From Chloroflexota bacterium (GTDB lineage Bacteria; Chloroflexota; Anaerolineae; Aggregatilineales; Aggregatilineaceae), in assembly GCA_012729765.1 (NCBI GenBank), contig JAAYCM010000139.1, positions 1 to 55,885 on the forward strand: 55,885 nt of DNA. The letters run 5' to 3'. The notes beneath the pieces are model-generated. The model saw only the letters and a list, made by a program, of their open reading frames with translations. It searched no databases and was not told where the DNA came from. This document shows positions 16,638 through 24,724 of the stretch, piece after piece (within the stretch, counting starts at the first letter, position 1; the number at the start of each line of letters is the position of its first letter). The translations under genes and the position numbers were made by a program.

Positions 16638-18167
16638 TCAGTCAAGCGCCGCGATCATATCATAGACCGGCAGCAGGGCGTGATACGCCGCCTCGAAGAT
16701 CGGGAACACCTGATCGTAGACTGCCTGCGCGGCGGGATTTGGCTCGATCACCTCGGCGGTGCGGTTCATCGTCTCGATCATCGACCAGTCGGGATACAGC
16801 CCCACGCCGATCCCGCCCGCGAGCGCCGCGCCCATCGAGGTTGCTTCTTCGAGGATCGCCAGCCGGTGCACCGGCACGCCGTAGACATCGGCCATGATCT
16901 GGTTCCAGAAGCGCCCGCGCGCCCCGCCGCCGATCACGCGCATCGCGTCGATCTGCGCGCCCTGGGCGGTGAAGGCTTCGAGGATCACGCGCAGGTTCAT
17001 CGTCACGCCTTCCAGCACGGCGCGGATCATGTCGGCGCGGGTGTGGCGCACCGTCAGGCCGATGAACGCGCCGCGCGCACGCGGGTTCCAGCGCGGGCTG
17101 CGCTCGCCCAGCAGATAGGGCAGGTAGATCAGGCCGTTCGCGCCGGGCGGTGACAGTTCCGCGTTGAGGTTCATCAGTTCGTAGGGGCTGACGCCGAGCG
17201 CCGCCGCTGCCTGTTTTTCGAGCACGCCGATCTGGTCGCGCGTCCACTGGTACGAGCCGCCGGCCATCTGCATCGTGCCGCACGGGCTGAACATCCCCGG
17301 CACGAGGTGCGCCCAGGTGAAGGTGCGGTAATCGGGATCGTAGATCGGTGCGTCGGTCGCCAGCGCGATCCACGACGACGAGCCGACATAGTTATAGGCC
17401 GCGCCCTCGCGCACGACGCCCGCGCCCGCTGCCGCGCACATCCCATCCCCTGCGCCGATCACGACCGGCGTTCCCGGCGCGACACCCACTTCGGCGGCGA
17501 CAGCCGGCAGCACGTGGCCCACCACATCGACCGAGTGGCGCAGTTCCGGCAGCTGATCCGGGTTGAGATCGGCGGCGTCGATAATGCGCGGCGACCACGT
17601 GCCCTGTTCCAGATCATACAGGTTCATGCCGGATGCGTCGGAGTGATCGGTTACAAAATTGCCGGTCAGGCGCGCGACGATTGCGTCTTTGGCGTGGACA
17701 AATTTGTGGGTGGCGCGGTAGAGATCGGGCTGGTGATCGCGCAGCCAGAGCATTTTGCAGAGGGAATAGGAGACGCTCAGCCGGTGTCCGGTGATGCGGT
17801 ACACCTCGTCCGGCGCGATCCGTTCGCTGAGCCACGCCTGCTGCTCAACGGCGCGCTGGTCGGCCCAGATGATCGCGCTGCGCAGCGGGCGCGCCTGTTC
17901 GTCCAGCAGGACACAGCCCATCATCTGCCCGCTGAAGGTGATCGCGGCGACTTCACCCCCTCCGACGCTGGACTCGTGCAGCAGGTGTTGGGTCGAAAAA
18001 CAAACCGCGCGCCACCAGTCTTCGGGGTTCTGCTCGGCCCAGCCGGTGTGCGCGTAGTCGGTGCCATAGCCGCTGAAGCTGCTGCCGATCAGGTGACCGT
18101 GCTCATCGTAGAGCGTGGCCTTGTTGCCGGTGGTGCCGAGATCGTGCGCGAGCACAAAACGTTTCAT
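16638..18167 (-). CDS. FGGY-family carbohydrate kinase (xylulokinase-like)
   Basis: This 509-residue sugar kinase has two actin-like domains. ATP-binding motifs are LAHDLGTTGNKATLYDEHG at the start and the later VIGGGARGRFWNQIMADVYG block near residue 405. The substrate-side aspartate is in SDASGMNLYDLE. Length and motifs fit xylulokinase or gluconokinase-like members; the exact sugar cannot be read. I chose the ATG at 18167, with AAGGGGG upstream, rather than the in-frame codon at 18203. First gene of the minus-strand operon, divergent from the sugar transporter. Confidence 0.87.
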   Translation of the reverse strand: MKRFVLAHDLGTTGNKATLYDEHGHLIGSSFSGYGTDYAHTGWAEQNPEDWWRAVCFSTQHLLHESSVGGGEVAAITFSGQMMGCVLLDEQARPLRSAIIWADQRAVEQQAWLSERIAPDEVYRITGHRLSVSYSLCKMLWLRDHQPDLYRATHKFVHAKDAIVARLTGNFVTDHSDASGMNLYDLEQGTWSPRIIDAADLNPDQLPELRHSVDVVGHVLPAVAAEVGVAPGTPVVIGAGDGMCAAAGAGVVREGAAYNYVGSSSWIALATDAPIYDPDYRTFTWAHLVPGMFSPCGTMQMAGGSYQWTRDQIGVLEKQAAAALGVSPYELMNLNAELSPPGANGLIYLPYLLGERSPRWNPRARGAFIGLTVRHTRADMIRAVLEGVTMNLRVILEAFTAQGAQIDAMRVIGGGARGRFWNQIMADVYGVPVHRLAILEEATSMGAALAGGIGVGLYPDWSMIETMNRTAEVIEPNPAAQAVYDQVFPIFEAAYHALLPVYDMIAALD

Positions 18168-18224
18168 GAGAGCAACCCCCTTAAAAGGCGCGTTGTCGCA
18201 CAAAAGACCAGGCGGGCAGGCTGG

Positions 18225-18254
18225 TTGACACCTTCTTACATTCTGGCCTATAAT
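18225..18254 (+). promoter_or_regulatory. Sigma-70 promoter toward the sugar transporter operon
   Basis: Consensus TTGACA (18225-18230) and consensus TATAAT (18249-18254) are separated by 18 bp. It reads toward the binding-protein gene at 18533. Confidence 0.8.
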
Positions 18255-18278
18255 AGATCAGATTACTTGTAATGACAA
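18250..18278 (-). promoter_or_regulatory. Sigma-70 promoter toward the kinase-aldolase-phosphatase operon
   Basis: On the minus strand TTGTCA (18273-18278) and TATTAT (18250-18255) are separated by 17 bp. Its -10 coincides with the -10 of the opposite promoter, and its -35 lies inside the inverted repeat at 18266-18287. Confidence 0.65.
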
Positions 18279-18287
18279 GATTACAAG
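18266..18287. promoter_or_regulatory. Operator-like perfect inverted repeat
   Basis: CTTGTAAT-GACAAG-ATTACAAG is a perfect 8-6-8 inverted repeat. It starts 11 bp downstream of the transporter promoter's -10 and covers the -35 of the opposing promoter, a typical place for a repressor controlling both directions. No regulator gene is adjacent, so the binding protein is unknown. Confidence 0.7.
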
Positions 18288-18363
18288 GGCTTCCCCACAG
18301 GCGACAATTACACCAGGAGCAGCACGATACACGCTATTTGATTGCTTAGGGACAAACCAACTG

Positions 18364-18393
18364 CCAGGACGTAAAAGCCTGCTTTTATCCTGG
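18364..18393 (+). promoter_or_regulatory. Leader hairpin of the sugar transporter transcript
   Basis: CCAGGA-cg-TAAAAGC-ct-GCTTTTA-TCCTGG forms a 13-bp stem with a 2-nt bulge and a very tight loop. No T-run follows, so it is not a classical terminator; a role in RNA stability or attenuation is possible. Confidence 0.45.
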
Positions 18394-18532
18394 AGCGTTG
18401 TCGTCAGGGTGAGCAAGATATAGCTCAGCAGAAAGGAGTATTCATCACACTATCCGTCTGCAAATCGTCTGCAAGCAGGTAAGACTACCCCCTTACTAAT
18501 TAAAGTGCTTTATAGGCAGGAGGCAAGTCAAA

Positions 18533-20023
18533 ATGAAAAAGGCCGTAACGGTCATTGTTCTACTGGCCCTGCTGCTGGTCAGCGGACTCTCCCAGGTCAC
18601 GCAGGCACAGGACGAAAAGCCGTTCGAAGGGCAGAAGGTGGTTGTCGTCACCCAGGAAGGCCGCTCGATCGGCGGCCCGGTTGAAGATTATGCCCCGGAA
18701 TGGGAAGAAATGACGGGCGGCGAGGTTGAGCTTCAGCAGTTTGCCTGGGGCGACCTCTTCGAAAAGACCGTGACCGCGCTCGAAACCGGCTCCGGCGCGT
18801 ATGATGTCCTGATCTTCCCCGCCTCATGGTCGGGCGACTATATGGCCCCCGGCTACCTGGAGCCGATCCCGGAAGAGCTGCGGACCAGTGTGGACTGGGA
18901 CGACGTCATCCCTCTGTACCGTGACCTGATCGTGTCGTGGGGCGGCACCGTCTATGCGCTGCCATACGACGGCGACTCGCATATGCTCTTCTACCGTAAG
19001 GACCTGGTTGATAATCCCGACTACGCGGCGGACTTCGAGGGGCAGTACGGCTACCCGCTGGCTGAGCCGAAGACCTGGGCGCAGTATCGCGATATCGCCG
19101 AGTTCTTCAACCTCAAGGAAGTGGACACCGCCGGCGTAACCGCCCCGATCTACGGCGCGATGGAAGCGCAGAAGCGCAATACTCAGGCGTTTTACGTCTA
19201 TTTCTCGCGCGCGGCGGGCTTCGGCAAGGTGCCCGGCAATCCGTGCTTCTTCTTTAGCTGCGACGACATGACTCCCCAGGTCAACAACCCCGGCTGGGTG
19301 CGCGCGCTGGAAACCTATGTGGATATCACGCAGTTCGGCCCGCCCGAAATGGTCAACTGGGATGTGGCCGACACCCGTATCTACTTCCCGTCCGGGATGT
19401 CCGTGTTGAATATCGACTGGGGCGATGTCGGCCCGATCTCGATTGACGAGAACGCCTCGGTTGTCAAGGGGCTGGTCGGCTTCGCGCCGCTGCCCGGTGC
19501 CGAGGAATACTGGGATTACGAAGCGGGCGAGTGGGTGCAGCCTGAGAGTGGCGTGAACGAAGCACCCTTCATCGCCTTCGGCGGCTGGGTGATCGGCGTG
19601 GCGGCGGACAGCGACGCCAAGGAAGCTGCGCTCGACTTCGCGGCCTTCATGGCCCGGCCCGAGCTGGTCAAGGTCCTGGCGGTGACGGGCGGTACCGGCA
19701 TCAACCCGGCGCGCTTCAGCCAGCTTGAAGACATTGGACCCTGGATCGACGCTGGCTTCGACGAGGAAAGCGCCGCTGACTATCTGGACGCGATTCTGAC
19801 CACGATCAACCACCCGAACGCGGTGCTCGACCTGCGCATCACCGGCACGGCAGAGTATCAGCAGACGCTCGACGTGGAGATCACGCGCGCCATCGCGGGC
19901 GAAATCTCGCCTCAGGAAGCGCTCGACAACGCGGCGGCGGCCTGGAACGAAATCTCTGACCGGCTGGGCCGCGAGAGCCAGCTTGAGCAGTACCGGAACT
20001 CGGTTGGCTGGACCGCCGAGTAG
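18533..20023 (+). CDS. Sugar ABC transporter substrate-binding protein
   Basis: This 496-residue extracellular solute-binding protein is of family 1 size. The signal peptide is MKKAVTVIVLLALLLVSGLS, cleaved near AQA at residue ~26; there is no lipobox cysteine. The mature protein has the usual blocks: YAPEWEEMTGGEVELQQF, then FPASWSGDYMAPGYLEPI, then VYALPYDGDSHMLFYRKDLV. AGGAGG is well placed before the ATG. It is followed by two permease genes but no ATPase gene, so a shared MsmX/MalK-type ATPase elsewhere is likely. Ligand unknown; a carbohydrate or polyol is expected from family and context. Confidence 0.9.
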   Translation: MKKAVTVIVLLALLLVSGLSQVTQAQDEKPFEGQKVVVVTQEGRSIGGPVEDYAPEWEEMTGGEVELQQFAWGDLFEKTVTALETGSGAYDVLIFPASWSGDYMAPGYLEPIPEELRTSVDWDDVIPLYRDLIVSWGGTVYALPYDGDSHMLFYRKDLVDNPDYAADFEGQYGYPLAEPKTWAQYRDIAEFFNLKEVDTAGVTAPIYGAMEAQKRNTQAFYVYFSRAAGFGKVPGNPCFFFSCDDMTPQVNNPGWVRALETYVDITQFGPPEMVNWDVADTRIYFPSGMSVLNIDWGDVGPISIDENASVVKGLVGFAPLPGAEEYWDYEAGEWVQPESGVNEAPFIAFGGWVIGVAADSDAKEAALDFAAFMARPELVKVLAVTGGTGINPARFSQLEDIGPWIDAGFDEESAADYLDAILTTINHPNAVLDLRITGTAEYQQTLDVEITRAIAGEISPQEALDNAAAAWNEISDRLGRESQLEQYRNSVGWTAE

Positions 20024-20061
20024 CTGATTTTGCTTGAAGTGTTAACCACTCTGGCGTAAAG

Positions 20062-20100
20062 TAAAAGCGCTACATCGCGTGACGGGATGTAGCGCTTTTA
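20062..20100 (+). terminator. Attenuator-type hairpin between binding protein and permease
   Basis: TAAAAGCGCTACATC (20062-20076) is perfectly complementary to 20086-20100, giving a 15-bp stem and a 9-nt loop. No long T-run follows. The location fits partial termination or 3' protection that keeps binding-protein mRNA more abundant than permease mRNA. Confidence 0.7.
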
Positions 20101-20173
20101 ACTAAAATTTCGATCCCAGCTTGCATAGCGGCTGGCTCTATTTGTTTGGATAGATTGCTTAGGAGAGGTTACT

Positions 20174-21208
20174 TTGGAAGCCTCAAACCCCACCACTAGA
20201 ACCGGGCCTGCTGCTGGTAAACCACCGGCCAGCGAGGGAACATCTGAAGACCGCATCATGAAGCGCGTCTTCCTGTCTCCGGCTGTAATCGTGCTGTTGC
20301 TGCTGTCGATCTTCCCCCTGTTCTGGGCGCTGGGGCTTAGCTTTACCGACATGCAGCGCGGTGGCTCGACCACCGAGCGCATTGCCGAGGCGGCGGGTGA
20401 AACCGGGCAGGGCTTTCTGGGCCTGGATTTCAGCCTGACGATGCGCAATTATGAGCGCATATTCAATGACGAGCGGCTCCAAGCTGCCGCGCGCAACACG
20501 CTCTATTACGTCTTCATCGGCGTCATCGTGCAATACATCATCGGCTTTGGCCTGGCGCTGGTCCTCAACGAGTCGTTTCGGGGGCGAAACCTCGTGCGCG
20601 TGATCTTCCTGATGCCGATGATGACCACCCCGGTGGTGGTGGCCTACACCGGGCGCATGATGTTCGACTCCTACCGCTCGCCGCTCGCGGACCTGCTGCG
20701 CCACGCCGAGGACTGGATCGCGGGGATTCCGCTGATCGGCGGGGATGTGTCATTGGCCGCGCCCTGGCTGACCGAAGGCTCCTGGGCGCGCGGGACGATC
20801 GTGCTGATGGATAGCTGGCAGTGGATTCCGTTCGTGACGCTGATCCTGCTGGCCGGGATGCAGGCGATCCCCGACGACGTGTATGAGGCGGCGCGCGTCG
20901 ATGGTGCGTCGTCGTTCCAGATTCTGCGCAAGATCACGTTCCCGCTCCTGCTGCCCATCTCCGCGACCGTCGTCCTGATTCGCGGCCTGGAGATTTTCAA
21001 GATCATCGACGTGATCGTGGTTACGACCGGTGGCGGCCCCGGCTCGGCCACTGAGTCGCTGACGATGTACATCTATAAAACCGCGCTGACCTTCGGTAAT
21101 TATGGCTATGCGGCCTCGATCTCCTTCGTGCTGCTGATTCTGGTGATCGTGTTTGCCACCGTGTTCCTGACCGTTACGCGGCGTATTGCTCCGCGCGGGA
21201 TGTACTAG
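20174..21208 (+). CDS. Sugar ABC transporter permease 1 (MalF/UgpA type)
   Basis: This 344-residue inner-membrane permease has six predicted helices after a ~28-residue polar N-terminus. The coupling EAA loop is [23 protein letters not shown] near residues 236-258. It starts with TTG at 20174, supported by AGGAGAGG 5 bp upstream; the first downstream ATG lies just before helix 1 and lacks a comparable site. There is a periplasmic loop of ~60 residues after helix 1. Partner of the next permease. Confidence 0.9.
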   Translation: MEASNPTTRTGPAAGKPPASEGTSEDRIMKRVFLSPAVIVLLLLSIFPLFWALGLSFTDMQRGGSTTERIAEAAGETGQGFLGLDFSLTMRNYERIFNDERLQAAARNTLYYVFIGVIVQYIIGFGLALVLNESFRGRNLVRVIFLMPMMTTPVVVAYTGRMMFDSYRSPLADLLRHAEDWIAGIPLIGGDVSLAAPWLTEGSWARGTIVLMDSWQWIPFVTLILLAGMQAIPDDVYEAARVDGASSFQILRKITFPLLLPISATVVLIRGLEIFKIIDVIVVTTGGGPGSATESLTMYIYKTALTFGNYGYAASISFVLLILVIVFATVFLTVTRRIAPRGMY

Positions 21209-21219
21209 GAGAGGATGCA

Positions 21220-22080
21220 ATGCGACGCCGGCCCTTGTGGAAATCGATCCTGATCTATGCCGTCGTGCTGTTCTGGTGCTTCATCGTGTTGTTCCCGTTC
21301 TACTGGCTGGGAACGACCTCATTCAAGAAGCCGCTCGACGCGACCCGGCTGCCCAAATACATCCCCTACTACGACTTCGAGCCGACGACCGAGCACTGGG
21401 AATATCTGCTCGAAGTGCGCGGTGATACACTCTGGCGGCACTTCCGTAACAGCCTGATCGCGGCGGGGGGCAGCACGGCGGCGGCGGTGCTGCTGGGCGC
21501 GATGGCCGGCTATGGCCTCTCGCGTTTCCGCTATCACTGGCGCGGTCTGAACTGGCGCAACGACAATATCGCCTTCTGGATCATCTCGCAGCGCTTTCTG
21601 CCGCCCGCGCTGTTTATCGTCCCCTTCCTGATTCTGTACGCCAATCTGGACCTGATCGACTCGCACATCGGGCTGATCATCGCCTACACCATGTTCAATA
21701 TCCCGTTTGCGGTATGGATCATGCGCGACTTCTTCGACAGCATCCCGGTCGATCTTGAGGACAGCGCGCGCGTGGATGGTGCGACCCGCTGGAAAGCCTT
21801 CGTGCGGATTGTGCTGCCGCTCAGCGCGCCCGGCCTGGCCTCGGTGGCGATCTTCTCGTTTGTGTTTGCCTGGAACGAGTATCTCTACGCGCTGATGCTC
21901 ACCAACTTCGACGCGATCACGATGCCGGTTTTCATCGCCGGGCAGAACACACAGCGCGGCGTCGAGTGGTGGTATATCTCGGCGCTGGCCCTGACGGCGA
22001 TTGTTCCGGTGGTGCTGATTGGGCTGATGTTGGAGCGGTTTCTCACGCGCGGGCTGGTGGCGGGCGCACTCAAGGGCTAG
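21220..22080 (+). CDS. Sugar ABC transporter permease 2 (MalG/UgpE type)
   Basis: This 286-residue permease has six helices; the EAA loop is [23 protein letters not shown] near residues 179-201. It begins with the MalG-like pattern [20 protein letters not shown]. It lies 11 bp after permease 1 and forms the heterodimeric membrane channel with it. No ATP-binding subunit follows. Confidence 0.92.
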   Translation: MRRRPLWKSILIYAVVLFWCFIVLFPFYWLGTTSFKKPLDATRLPKYIPYYDFEPTTEHWEYLLEVRGDTLWRHFRNSLIAAGGSTAAAVLLGAMAGYGLSRFRYHWRGLNWRNDNIAFWIISQRFLPPALFIVPFLILYANLDLIDSHIGLIIAYTMFNIPFAVWIMRDFFDSIPVDLEDSARVDGATRWKAFVRIVLPLSAPGLASVAIFSFVFAWNEYLYALMLTNFDAITMPVFIAGQNTQRGVEWWYISALALTAIVPVVLIGLMLERFLTRGLVAGALKG

Positions 22081-22167
22081 GCGCGCCACAGCGGGTTCGC
22101 GTTATAATCTGCGCGGGATAGCTGCGGCTGATCCCTGTTGGCAGGCTGTTTAGAGGACAGGGCATTT

Positions 22168-22818
22168 ATGGCGATTTTTGTCGATTCGGCTGATCCCGAC
22201 GACGCGCGGCGTGCGCAGGCGTTGGGATTCGTGGGCGCGGTCACGACCAACCCGTCCCTGGTGGCGAAGGTCGGGCGTCCGGCGCTGGAACTGCTGCACG
22301 AGCTGTTGGAGATTTTCGACGGGCCGGTGTTCTACCAGGTGACGGCGGAGACGCTCGCCGGGCGCGCCGACCAGGCGTGGGAAGCGTACCGCGTTGCACC
22401 GCAGCGCGTCGTGGTAAAGATTCCGGCAGCCACCGAAAATCTACCGCTGGCGAAGGAACTGGCCGCTGCCGGTATGATGACCTGTGTCACGGCGGTATGC
22501 AGTGCGGCCCAGGCCTATCTCGCGGCGCAGGTCCAGGCGCGCTATGTTGCGCCCTATGTCAACCGCCTGACGCGCCAGCTTGGCGACGGGGTGGCGGTCG
22601 TGCGCGATATGGCGGCGATCCTGCGTGGGACGCAGACCGAAATCCTGGCGGCCAGCCTCAAATCGGTTTCGGAAGCGGAAGCCGCGCTGCTGGCCGGGGC
22701 GCAGCATATCACCGTGCCGCTCGATCTGATCGTGGCGATGGGCGAGCACGAATTTTCGCGGCAGGCGATCGCGGAGTTCGACGCAGCCGTCCGGTCGATG
22801 GTTGAGCCGGCGCGCTGA
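22168..22818 (+). CDS. Transaldolase / fructose-6-phosphate aldolase-like protein
   Basis: This 216-residue short (FSA/TalC-type) transaldolase has TTNPSLVAKVG at residues 26-36, the Schiff-base Lys84 in RVVVKIPAATEN (compare Lys85 of FSA), TCVTAVCSAAQAYLA and APYVNRLTRQLGDG. The start is the ATG at 22168 with GAGGA upstream; the in-frame TTG ten codons earlier has no support. It would cleave or transfer a C3 unit from a ketose phosphate. It ends the transporter operon, 87 bp downstream, where TATAAT at 22103-22108 hints at an additional promoter. Confidence 0.87.
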   Translation: MAIFVDSADPDDARRAQALGFVGAVTTNPSLVAKVGRPALELLHELLEIFDGPVFYQVTAETLAGRADQAWEAYRVAPQRVVVKIPAATENLPLAKELAAAGMMTCVTAVCSAAQAYLAAQVQARYVAPYVNRLTRQLGDGVAVVRDMAAILRGTQTEILAASLKSVSEAEAALLAGAQHITVPLDLIVAMGEHEFSRQAIAEFDAAVRSMVEPAR

Positions 22819-22837
22819 TCGCTCGTTTGCGGGACAC

Positions 22838-22878
22838 AAAAAACGCCGGGTGCGGTTTGGCCCGGCGAGTTTGTTTCT
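22838..22878. terminator. Terminator after the transaldolase gene
   Basis: CGCCGGG (22844-22850) pairs with CCCGGCG (22861-22867). It is followed on the plus strand by AGTTTGTTTC and preceded by an A-run, so it can serve both convergent genes. Confidence 0.75.
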
Positions 22879-22886
22879 GGCGGCGG

Positions 22887-23357
22887 TTAGTTCTTGATCA
22901 GGCCGCCGTGATAGACCAGCTCGTAAACCGGCTCGTCATCGCGGTAAATAGTCTCCAGGCCGGTGAAGAATGTCACGTCACCGCTGTTGCTGTCCACGTA
23001 GCGCAGGGATCCGGCGCTGTGCTCGAACGCCCCCAAAAAGCGCCCCTCGGCATACATCCGCGACAGGCTTTGCATGATCATCTGACCCATCTCGGCGGCG
23101 GTGGTGAGGTCAGGGCGCAGGATGCGGCCAAAATAGTTCATACCCCATACCACCTGGTCCTGATAATAGACCAGCTCCTCGCCCATAAAGTCACTCTCGC
23201 CCACGTAGCTGTCGTGGTAGGCCCAGTCGCCATCCCTGAACTGCAAATCTTTCGATCCCAGCCGGTAGGGGAGCAGCTTCGCGCCCCCGCCGACATACGT
23301 CGCGGTTTTGGCGCGCAGGATGAAAGCGTGCAGGCTGTCGATCAGTTGCATCTCCAC
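22887..23357 (-). CDS. DUF5680 domain protein
   Basis: This 156-residue soluble protein resembles the DUF5680 family: LHAFILRAKTATYVGGG, then LGSKDLQFRDGDWAYHDSY, then GEELVYYQDQVVWGMNYFGR. Some DUF5680 domains accompany HTH regulators; this one is alone. No catalytic residues are known. The start is ambiguous: a GTG at 23357, or an ATG two codons on that lacks proper spacing to a GGAG. Convergent with the transaldolase gene. Confidence 0.75.
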   Translation of the reverse strand: MEMQLIDSLHAFILRAKTATYVGGGAKLLPYRLGSKDLQFRDGDWAYHDSYVGESDFMGEELVYYQDQVVWGMNYFGRILRPDLTTAAEMGQMIMQSLSRMYAEGRFLGAFEHSAGSLRYVDSNSGDVTFFTGLETIYRDDEPVYELVYHGGLIKN

Positions 23358-23439
23358 GGGTGTTCGCTTCTCCGTTGGTGTGGCAGGTCAAAGTATACGC
23401 GCGCTGCTTAGAATGTATGCCGCCGTTCCGCCCGGCAGA

Positions 23440-23853
23440 TCAGACTCCCGATTGGCGGTTGCGCACGGCATTGGTCAGGCGGGCGTGGAACTCTTTCGGT
23501 GCCGGCAGCGGCTTGTAGAGCAGGGCGTCGGCCTGCGCCATCGCGATCACCTCGCGCTCCTGGTGCGGGGTCAGCCGGTAGGCCGTCATCAGCACGATGG
23601 CAATATTGCGCAGCAGGGGGCTTTTTCGCAGCCGGTGCCCGATCTCCGGGCCGCTCGCGCCGGGCAGGCGAATATCCAGCACGGCCAGCTCCGGCAGACT
23701 GATGCCGTTGGGATCGGCATCGACATCGTCAATCCACCGGATCGCGTCTAACCCATTGGTGAAGGCGACGCCATCCACGCTCCAGATGTCAAACATCGCC
23801 AGCAAGGTATCATACAGATCAGGCTCGTCCTCGACAACCATCCAAGTGGACAT
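23440..23853 (-). CDS. Stand-alone response regulator receiver protein
   Basis: This 137-residue CheY-like receiver domain has no output domain. Expected residues are present: acidic pair Glu8/Asp9 (VVEDEPD), phospho-acceptor Asp60 (AVLDIRLPG), Thr90 (VLMTAY) and Lys114 (LLYKPLP). I chose the ATG at 23853 with GGAG upstream; the longer frame adds 32 unrelated residues. There is no histidine kinase next to it. The adjacent TPR-like gene on the same strand is the closest candidate partner. Confidence 0.85.
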   Translation of the reverse strand: MSTWMVVEDEPDLYDTLLAMFDIWSVDGVAFTNGLDAIRWIDDVDADPNGISLPELAVLDIRLPGASGPEIGHRLRKSPLLRNIAIVLMTAYRLTPHQEREVIAMAQADALLYKPLPAPKEFHARLTNAVRNRQSGV

Positions 23854-23949
23854 GCACGTTCTCCAACTGCAGCTTGAGCCACACGCTATGGCTCTGTTTG
23901 TGATCCAGGCTGGATTGTACGTCGATTGCCTTAAATTGGAAAACGGCAA

Positions 23950-24588
23950 TCACTGGCCGCTGATCTGGCGAATATGCGCGATATGCTGGCTGAGCTGCTG
24001 GCCGTAGGGTGTGTCGCGGTGGCGGGCGGCGTCGCGCTCCCACACATCGAGATGTGCGCGATAGCGAGCCACCTCGCGGAAGGCCCCTGCCGGTGCCGGC
24101 CAGCCGGGAATCGTGCGGGCGGCTGCCCCATACAGATAGGCCAGGTAGAGGTGCATGGCGGGCGGCACGTCCTGTTGCAGCGCGTCCTCAAGCGTGATCG
24201 CCAGGCTGTCGGTATAGCCGCCCATGTGCTCGACCTGGGCGCGCACGACATAAATCTCCGGCGGGGTGCGGTAAAAGCCGAGCGTATCGAGCGCCGCCAG
24301 AAAGCGCCCCTGGTGCATCTGCGCGACGGCGAGCGCGTGCCGGGCGCGCCAGTGCGCCTCCCCGAAGCTAACCGCCGTGCGGGCCACCTGCTCCGCCTCG
24401 GCATAGTAGCCGCTTTCGCCGTAGGCCAGCGACAGCCCACAGAAGAACTCGATTGGCGCGTTGCGGTCCTGGCAGACGTCTTCGGCCAGTGTCATGGCAT
24501 CGTCAAACTGCTCAGCCGCCAGCAGTCCCCACAGCTCGTTCAGGCGGGCGTCGCGCGGGGCAGGCTCAGAAGAGAAGAAAACGCTCAT
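23950..24588 (-). CDS. TPR-like helical repeat protein, function unknown
   Basis: This 212-residue soluble protein is rich in Ala/Leu/Tyr helix pairs. Stretches such as ALAYGESGYYAEAEQVARTA, ALAVAQMHQGRFLAALDTL and YLAYLYGAAARTIPGW look like tetratricopeptide-type hairpins. There is no signal peptide or catalytic motif. I chose the ATG at 24588, not the one 23 codons earlier. It lies 97 bp upstream of the receiver-protein gene on the same strand, so joint expression is possible. Role unknown. Confidence 0.65.
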   Translation of the reverse strand: MSVFFSSEPAPRDARLNELWGLLAAEQFDDAMTLAEDVCQDRNAPIEFFCGLSLAYGESGYYAEAEQVARTAVSFGEAHWRARHALAVAQMHQGRFLAALDTLGFYRTPPEIYVVRAQVEHMGGYTDSLAITLEDALQQDVPPAMHLYLAYLYGAAARTIPGWPAPAGAFREVARYRAHLDVWERDAARHRDTPYGQQLSQHIAHIRQISGQ

Positions 24589-24655
24589 CACACTCTGCTC
24601 TTTCAGCGTGGTCCACTCGGTGGTCAGAATTGTAGGCGCGACGGGGTGAAAAGAC

Positions 24656-24695
24656 AACGCGTACCCCGGCCCCTACTATACCCAGGATACGCGTT
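24656..24695 (-). terminator. Inverted repeat downstream of the metal ATPase gene
   Basis: AACGCGTA (24656-24663) and TACGCGTT (24688-24695) form a perfect 8-bp inverted repeat with a 24-nt spacer. On the minus strand GTCTTTTC follows. It may terminate the ATPase transcript or be a regulatory site for the next gene. Confidence 0.4.
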
Positions 24696-24724
24696 GGAGA
24701 TCGATAAGTGATCGGTACTACCCG

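Larger units (their letters stand above)
18168..18532. promoter_or_regulatory. Divergent regulatory region of the sugar island (365 bp, no gene)
   Basis: This gap contains two overlapping divergent promoters, an operator-like inverted repeat and a leader hairpin, each listed separately. From about 18394 to 18510 I see no further structure apart from modest A/T-rich stretches. The ribosome-binding site AGGAGG of the downstream gene is at 18518-18523. The implied 5' leader of the transporter transcript is unusually long, about 270 nt. Confidence 0.7.
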
